Shown here piece after piece: positions 6,421 through 8,554 of a DNA stretch of 8,554 nt; positions within the stretch are counted from its first letter, which is position 1; each line of letters begins with the position of its first letter. Made by a program: the position numbers and the translations under genes. The notes under the pieces are model-generated. The model had not been told where the DNA came from. It ran no database searches and saw nothing but the letters and a program-made list of their open reading frames with translations. The DNA is from Candidatus Njordarchaeota archaeon (lineage in GTDB: Archaea; Asgardarchaeota; Njordarchaeia; Njordarchaeales; Njordarchaeaceae), in assembly GCA_029856625.1 (NCBI GenBank), contig JAHKLG010000047.1:1-8554 (forward strand). Reading direction: 5' to 3'.

Positions 6421-6438
6421 AATAAAATTTTTATATAA
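6421..6438 (+). promoter_or_regulatory. Strong TATA-type promoter of the ABC exporter operon
   Basis: AATAAAA (6421-6427) followed by TTTTTATATAA (6428-6438) looks like an archaeal BRE plus TATA box. A start site about 25 bases downstream (near 6460) leaves a leader of about 25-30 bases before the ATG at 6487. The core TATATAA is nearly symmetric and could also be read from the minus strand. Confidence 0.6.
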
Positions 6439-6473
6439 TTAGAACTTCAAATCATTATAGTTATACTTCAATT

Positions 6474-6480
6474 GGGTGGT
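6474..6480 (+). promoter_or_regulatory. Shine-Dalgarno deciding the ABC ATPase start
   Basis: GGGTGGT lies six bases before the ATG at 6487 and is a near match to GGTGAT. An in-frame TTG at 6472 would begin before this site and add only five residues, so ATG is preferred. Confidence 0.5.
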
Positions 6481-6486
6481 ATTAAG

Positions 6487-7518
6487 ATGACTAATGATAT
6501 CATAGTAGCCGAGGGGCTTAAGAAGGTGTACAGAGTTAAAGTACCTAAAGGTTTTCTTAAGAAGACCACTAAGGAGATTCATGCACTTAGAGGTGTGAAT
6601 CTTAGAGTGCGGGAAGGAGAGATCTTTGGTTTACTTGGGCCGAATGGTGCTGGTAAAACGACATTAATAAAGATTCTCACGACGCTACTTCTTCCGGATG
6701 AAGGGTACGCTATTGTTAATGGTTACGATGTTGTTAAGGAATCTCGTAAGGTTAGGAAATCTATTGGCGTTATGTTAATGGGTGAGAGAAGTCTTTATTG
6801 GAAATTAACTGGACGGGAGAATCTGGAGTACTTTGGTGCTCTATATGGCTTATCTGGGGAGACTTTGAAGAGGAGGGTTAATGAGGTAATTAATTTCGTA
6901 GGTATAAGGGATTTCGCCGATAGGCTTGTTGAGACTTATAGTAGTGGTCAGAAAATGCTTCTAGCTTTTGCAAAAGCTCTCATAAATGATGCTCCTCTCC
7001 TTTTCTTAGATGAGCCTACAGTAGCTATGGATCCTAGGAATGCTGCTCTGGTGAGGGAGAAGATTAAATTGTTGAGAGAGGAATTTGGGAAAACAATATT
7101 CTTAACTACTCATTTGATGCATGAGGCTGAGATGCTCTGTGATAGAGTAGCTATAATTGATCTTGGTCGGATATTAGCCCTCGGTTCTCCTCAGGAGCTT
7201 AAATCGTCTTTAAAGGGTAAAAGCTCTATTGAGATAGATGTTAAATCGGATCGTGTGCATGAGGTAATCAATGAGATAAGGTCTTTTGATGATGTTTTAG
7301 AGGTAGCATTCTCGTATGTGAAAATTAATGGGATGGATGCTGTTAAAATAAGGATTTTATGCAGCTCTCCTAGAACTCTGCTCCCTGATATAATTTCCTT
7401 GTTGATTAAGAAGAACATGGATATTCTTTATGTTAATCCACAGGAACCGACTTTAGAGGATGTTTTCATGCATTATACTGGGAGGTTGCTGACAGAGGAT
7501 ACTAGGGAGGGAGTATAA
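6487..7518 (+). CDS. ABC-2 type transporter ATP-binding protein (DrrA/NatA-like)
   Basis: The 343-residue cytoplasmic ATPase of an ABC-2 exporter. Visible features: an N-terminal beta region with an extended insert before HALRGVNL (32-39), Walker A GPNGAGKTT (51-59), a Q-loop region MLMGERSLYWKLTGRENL (96-113), ABC signature YSSGQK (151-156), Walker B LLFLDEP (171-177), an altered D-loop VAMD (179-182) and H-loop His209 in LTTHLMHEAE. A C-terminal accessory domain (about 246-320) ends in the PTLEDVFMHYTG motif (321-332) typical of DrrA/NatA-type ATPases. The Q-loop has Gly-Glu where Gln is usual, and the signature lacks the classic LSGGQ; both variants occur in this subfamily as I recall. It is followed after one base by the permease gene, so they form one operon. 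Substrate is unknown; drug, lipid, polysaccharide or ion export are all possible. Confidence 0.93.
   Translation: MTNDIIVAEGLKKVYRVKVPKGFLKKTTKEIHALRGVNLRVREGEIFGLLGPNGAGKTTLIKILTTLLLPDEGYAIVNGYDVVKESRKVRKSIGVMLMGERSLYWKLTGRENLEYFGALYGLSGETLKRRVNEVINFVGIRDFADRLVETYSSGQKMLLAFAKALINDAPLLFLDEPTVAMDPRNAALVREKIKLLREEFGKTIFLTTHLMHEAEMLCDRVAIIDLGRILALGSPQELKSSLKGKSSIEIDVKSDRVHEVINEIRSFDDVLEVAFSYVKINGMDAVKIRILCSSPRTLLPDIISLLIKKNMDILYVNPQEPTLEDVFMHYTGRLLTEDTREGV
7505..7510 (+). promoter_or_regulatory. Shine-Dalgarno of the first permease gene
   Basis: GGGAGG lies nine bases before the ATG at 7520, within the last codons of the ATPase gene. The stop (7516-7518) and next start are one base apart, which points to coupled translation. 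Confidence 0.55.
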
Positions 7519-7519
7519 A

Positions 7520-8347
7520 ATGCTTGAGGTTATAAAGGCTGTTTTCAAGCTTAGGTGGAAGTACACGGTAAGATACCCTGGATGGATAATCTTTTTCATA
7601 ATCATTCCAATAATATTCTCTGTCATTCCTATTATACTTGGTTGGGCTGTAGCTGGTGGTCCACAGCAAGCAGCTCTAAACTTTAAGATGAGGGTCGGAA
7701 CCGAGGATTATCAATTCTTCATCATTCTTGGCTCCGCTGTTTGGATACTAGGTATTAGTGTGATGTGGGATTTTGGTATGTGGATTAGGGAGGAACAGGA
7801 AATGGGAACTCTAGAGCAGCTTCTGTTAACTCCTGCGAATATATACCATATCTTATTGGGCTCAACGCTTTTCACGACACTTTTATCATCGCTACAGTTT
7901 TTATCAGTAATTATAGTTGGTGGATTAATATTCGGCTTTTTACCGAAGCTTCTAAATCCTCAGCTTCTCATAGCGATATTGTATCTATTCTTAGGAATAT
8001 TCCCCTTAACTGGCTTTGCATTGTTATTAGGATGCTTGATAATAAGTATAAAGGAAGCTGAGGCAGTAGTCAGATTATTTCAACCATTATTAGCTCTTTT
8101 AGTTGGCGCATTTTATCCTATCACATTAATGCCGAGTATAGTGAAGTATCTTGCAGTTACCATTCCGTTAACAATATCACTGAATGATATGAGGGCTGTG
8201 CTTCTAGGGTTGGAATACATATTTAACCCCTATCTAGATCTCCTAATTCTTGCTACGTATTGTGTAGTATGGCCGGCATTAGCGATGATGGCTTATAATA
8301 GTGTTGAAAAGAGAGCTAAGAAGGGAGGTGGATTAGGTGCTTACTAG
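7520..8347 (+). CDS. ABC-2 type transporter permease
   Basis: A 275-residue integral membrane subunit of the ABC-2 exporter. It has a short basic N-terminal amphipathic stretch and about six membrane segments near 22-44, 64-86, 108-138, 148-176, 186-206 and 236-260, ending in a basic tail (VEKRAKKGGG). Between segments 2 and 3, EEQEMGTLEQLLLTP (91-105) matches the conserved loop of ABC-2 permeases (usually E-x-G-T-x-E-x-L-x-x-T-P), thought to face the ATPase. The PL-x-x-x-L-x-G-x-x-YP region (189-200) is also typical of the family. It lies one base after the ATPase gene and overlaps the next permease gene by 11 bases. It is probably one half of a heterodimeric membrane channel. No substrate clue is visible. 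Confidence 0.9.
   Translation: MLEVIKAVFKLRWKYTVRYPGWIIFFIIIPIIFSVIPIILGWAVAGGPQQAALNFKMRVGTEDYQFFIILGSAVWILGISVMWDFGMWIREEQEMGTLEQLLLTPANIYHILLGSTLFTTLLSSLQFLSVIIVGGLIFGFLPKLLNPQLLIAILYLFLGIFPLTGFALLLGCLIISIKEAEAVVRLFQPLLALLVGAFYPITLMPSIVKYLAVTIPLTISLNDMRAVLLGLEYIFNPYLDLLILATYCVVWPALAMMAYNSVEKRAKKGGGLGAY
8323..8329 (+). promoter_or_regulatory. Shine-Dalgarno of the second permease gene
   Basis: GGGAGGT lies seven bases before the GTG at 8337, inside the end of the first permease gene. It supports GTG as the start and coupled translation of the two permeases. Confidence 0.55.
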
Positions 8348-8554
8348 AAAAGTTTTAAGCAACATTAAGCTTTTAGCTAAAATGTCTTACTATCTCCTGA
8401 AAATCTCCCTACGGTATCCGATTAATTTTGTCGCTGATTTCGTAGAATTAGTTCTATGGATAATGTTTTTTACTTACCAATACTGCTCTTCCTCCCAAAA
8501 TCTGGTGACTTCGCAGGGGTATCGCCAGCTTTATTCACGTTATGGGGCTTTTTC
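8337..8554 (+). CDS. Second ABC-2 type permease, partial, with apparent frameshift
   Basis: The start of a second permease in the exporter operon, running off the right edge. It begins with GTG at 8337, overlapping the previous gene by 11 bases. The first 44 codons encode a basic N-terminus with SLRYPINFVADF and a first membrane segment (VELVLWIMFF). After the T6 run at 8466-8471 the same frame becomes unlike a membrane protein (Gln-, Ser- and Tyr-rich). The frame that continues if one T is added encodes YLPILLFLPKSGDFAGVSP, then ALFTLWGFF to the edge, which fits an ABC-2 permease. So either the sequence has lost a T here, or the gene is truly shifted. The original frame also stays open to the edge, so no stop proves inactivation inside the window. 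Family placement rests on context and the hydrophobic pattern. Confidence 0.7.
   Translation, partial: MLTRKVLSNIKLLAKMSYYLLKISLRYPINFVADFVELVLWIMFFTYQYCSSSQNLVTSQGYRQLYSRYGAF

Noticed and set aside
1..8554. CRISPR array, tRNA, rRNA or insertion sequence
   Set aside because: No spaced direct repeats, tRNA-like cloverleaf, rRNA sequence or transposase motifs were seen on either strand.

Overview
The window looks like AT-rich chromosomal DNA from an archaeon, most likely a thermophilic member of the Thermoproteota (crenarchaeal side); the lineage is an inference. The signs are TATA-type promoter elements upstream of genes, Shine-Dalgarno motifs matching the archaeal 16S tail (GGTGAT/GGAGG), frequent TTG and GTG starts (four of the seven start codons chosen here), heavy use of AGA/AGG for Arg and ATA for Ile, and protein families typical of archaea. 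There are no tRNA or rRNA genes, no CRISPR array and no insertion sequence.

Layout. (1) 1-1379, minus strand: the first 459 codons of an SF2 (Hef/ERCC4-like) helicase that runs off the left edge. (2) 1380-1473: a divergent intergenic region with a T/A-rich promoter-like tract next to a perfect 9-bp inverted repeat. (3) 1474-2322, plus: an unrecognised polytopic membrane protein. (4) 2323-2521: a spacer with a possible hairpin and a T-rich promoter-like tract. (5) 2522-6180, plus: a tight three-gene operon of a LarA-family nickel-dependent 2-hydroxyacid racemase/epimerase homologue, a PdxA-family (PdxA2-like) dehydrogenase and a DUF1537-family acid-sugar kinase. (6) 6181-6486: a spacer holding a minus-strand coding-like remnant (or tiny gene) and a strong plus-strand promoter. 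(7) 6487 to the right edge, plus: an ABC-2 type exporter operon with an ATPase, one complete permease and the start of a second permease. The second permease has an apparent one-base frameshift at a T6 run.

The most interesting part is the central operon. DUF1537 kinases and PdxA2 dehydrogenases are known to work together in bacteria: the kinase phosphorylates a four-carbon sugar acid at C4, and PdxA2 oxidises it at C3 with loss of CO2 to give dihydroxyacetone phosphate. A LarA homologue translated just upstream, with its nickel-cofactor and catalytic residues intact, could be the C2 epimerase that interconverts D-erythronate and D-threonate and so brings both epimers into one route. This is a prediction from gene context and conserved residues. 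No LarB, LarC or LarE cofactor-synthesis gene is in the window.

The ABC operon is a separate transcription unit with its own promoter. Its substrate cannot be read from the sequence, and no functional link to the sugar-acid operon is shown beyond adjacency.
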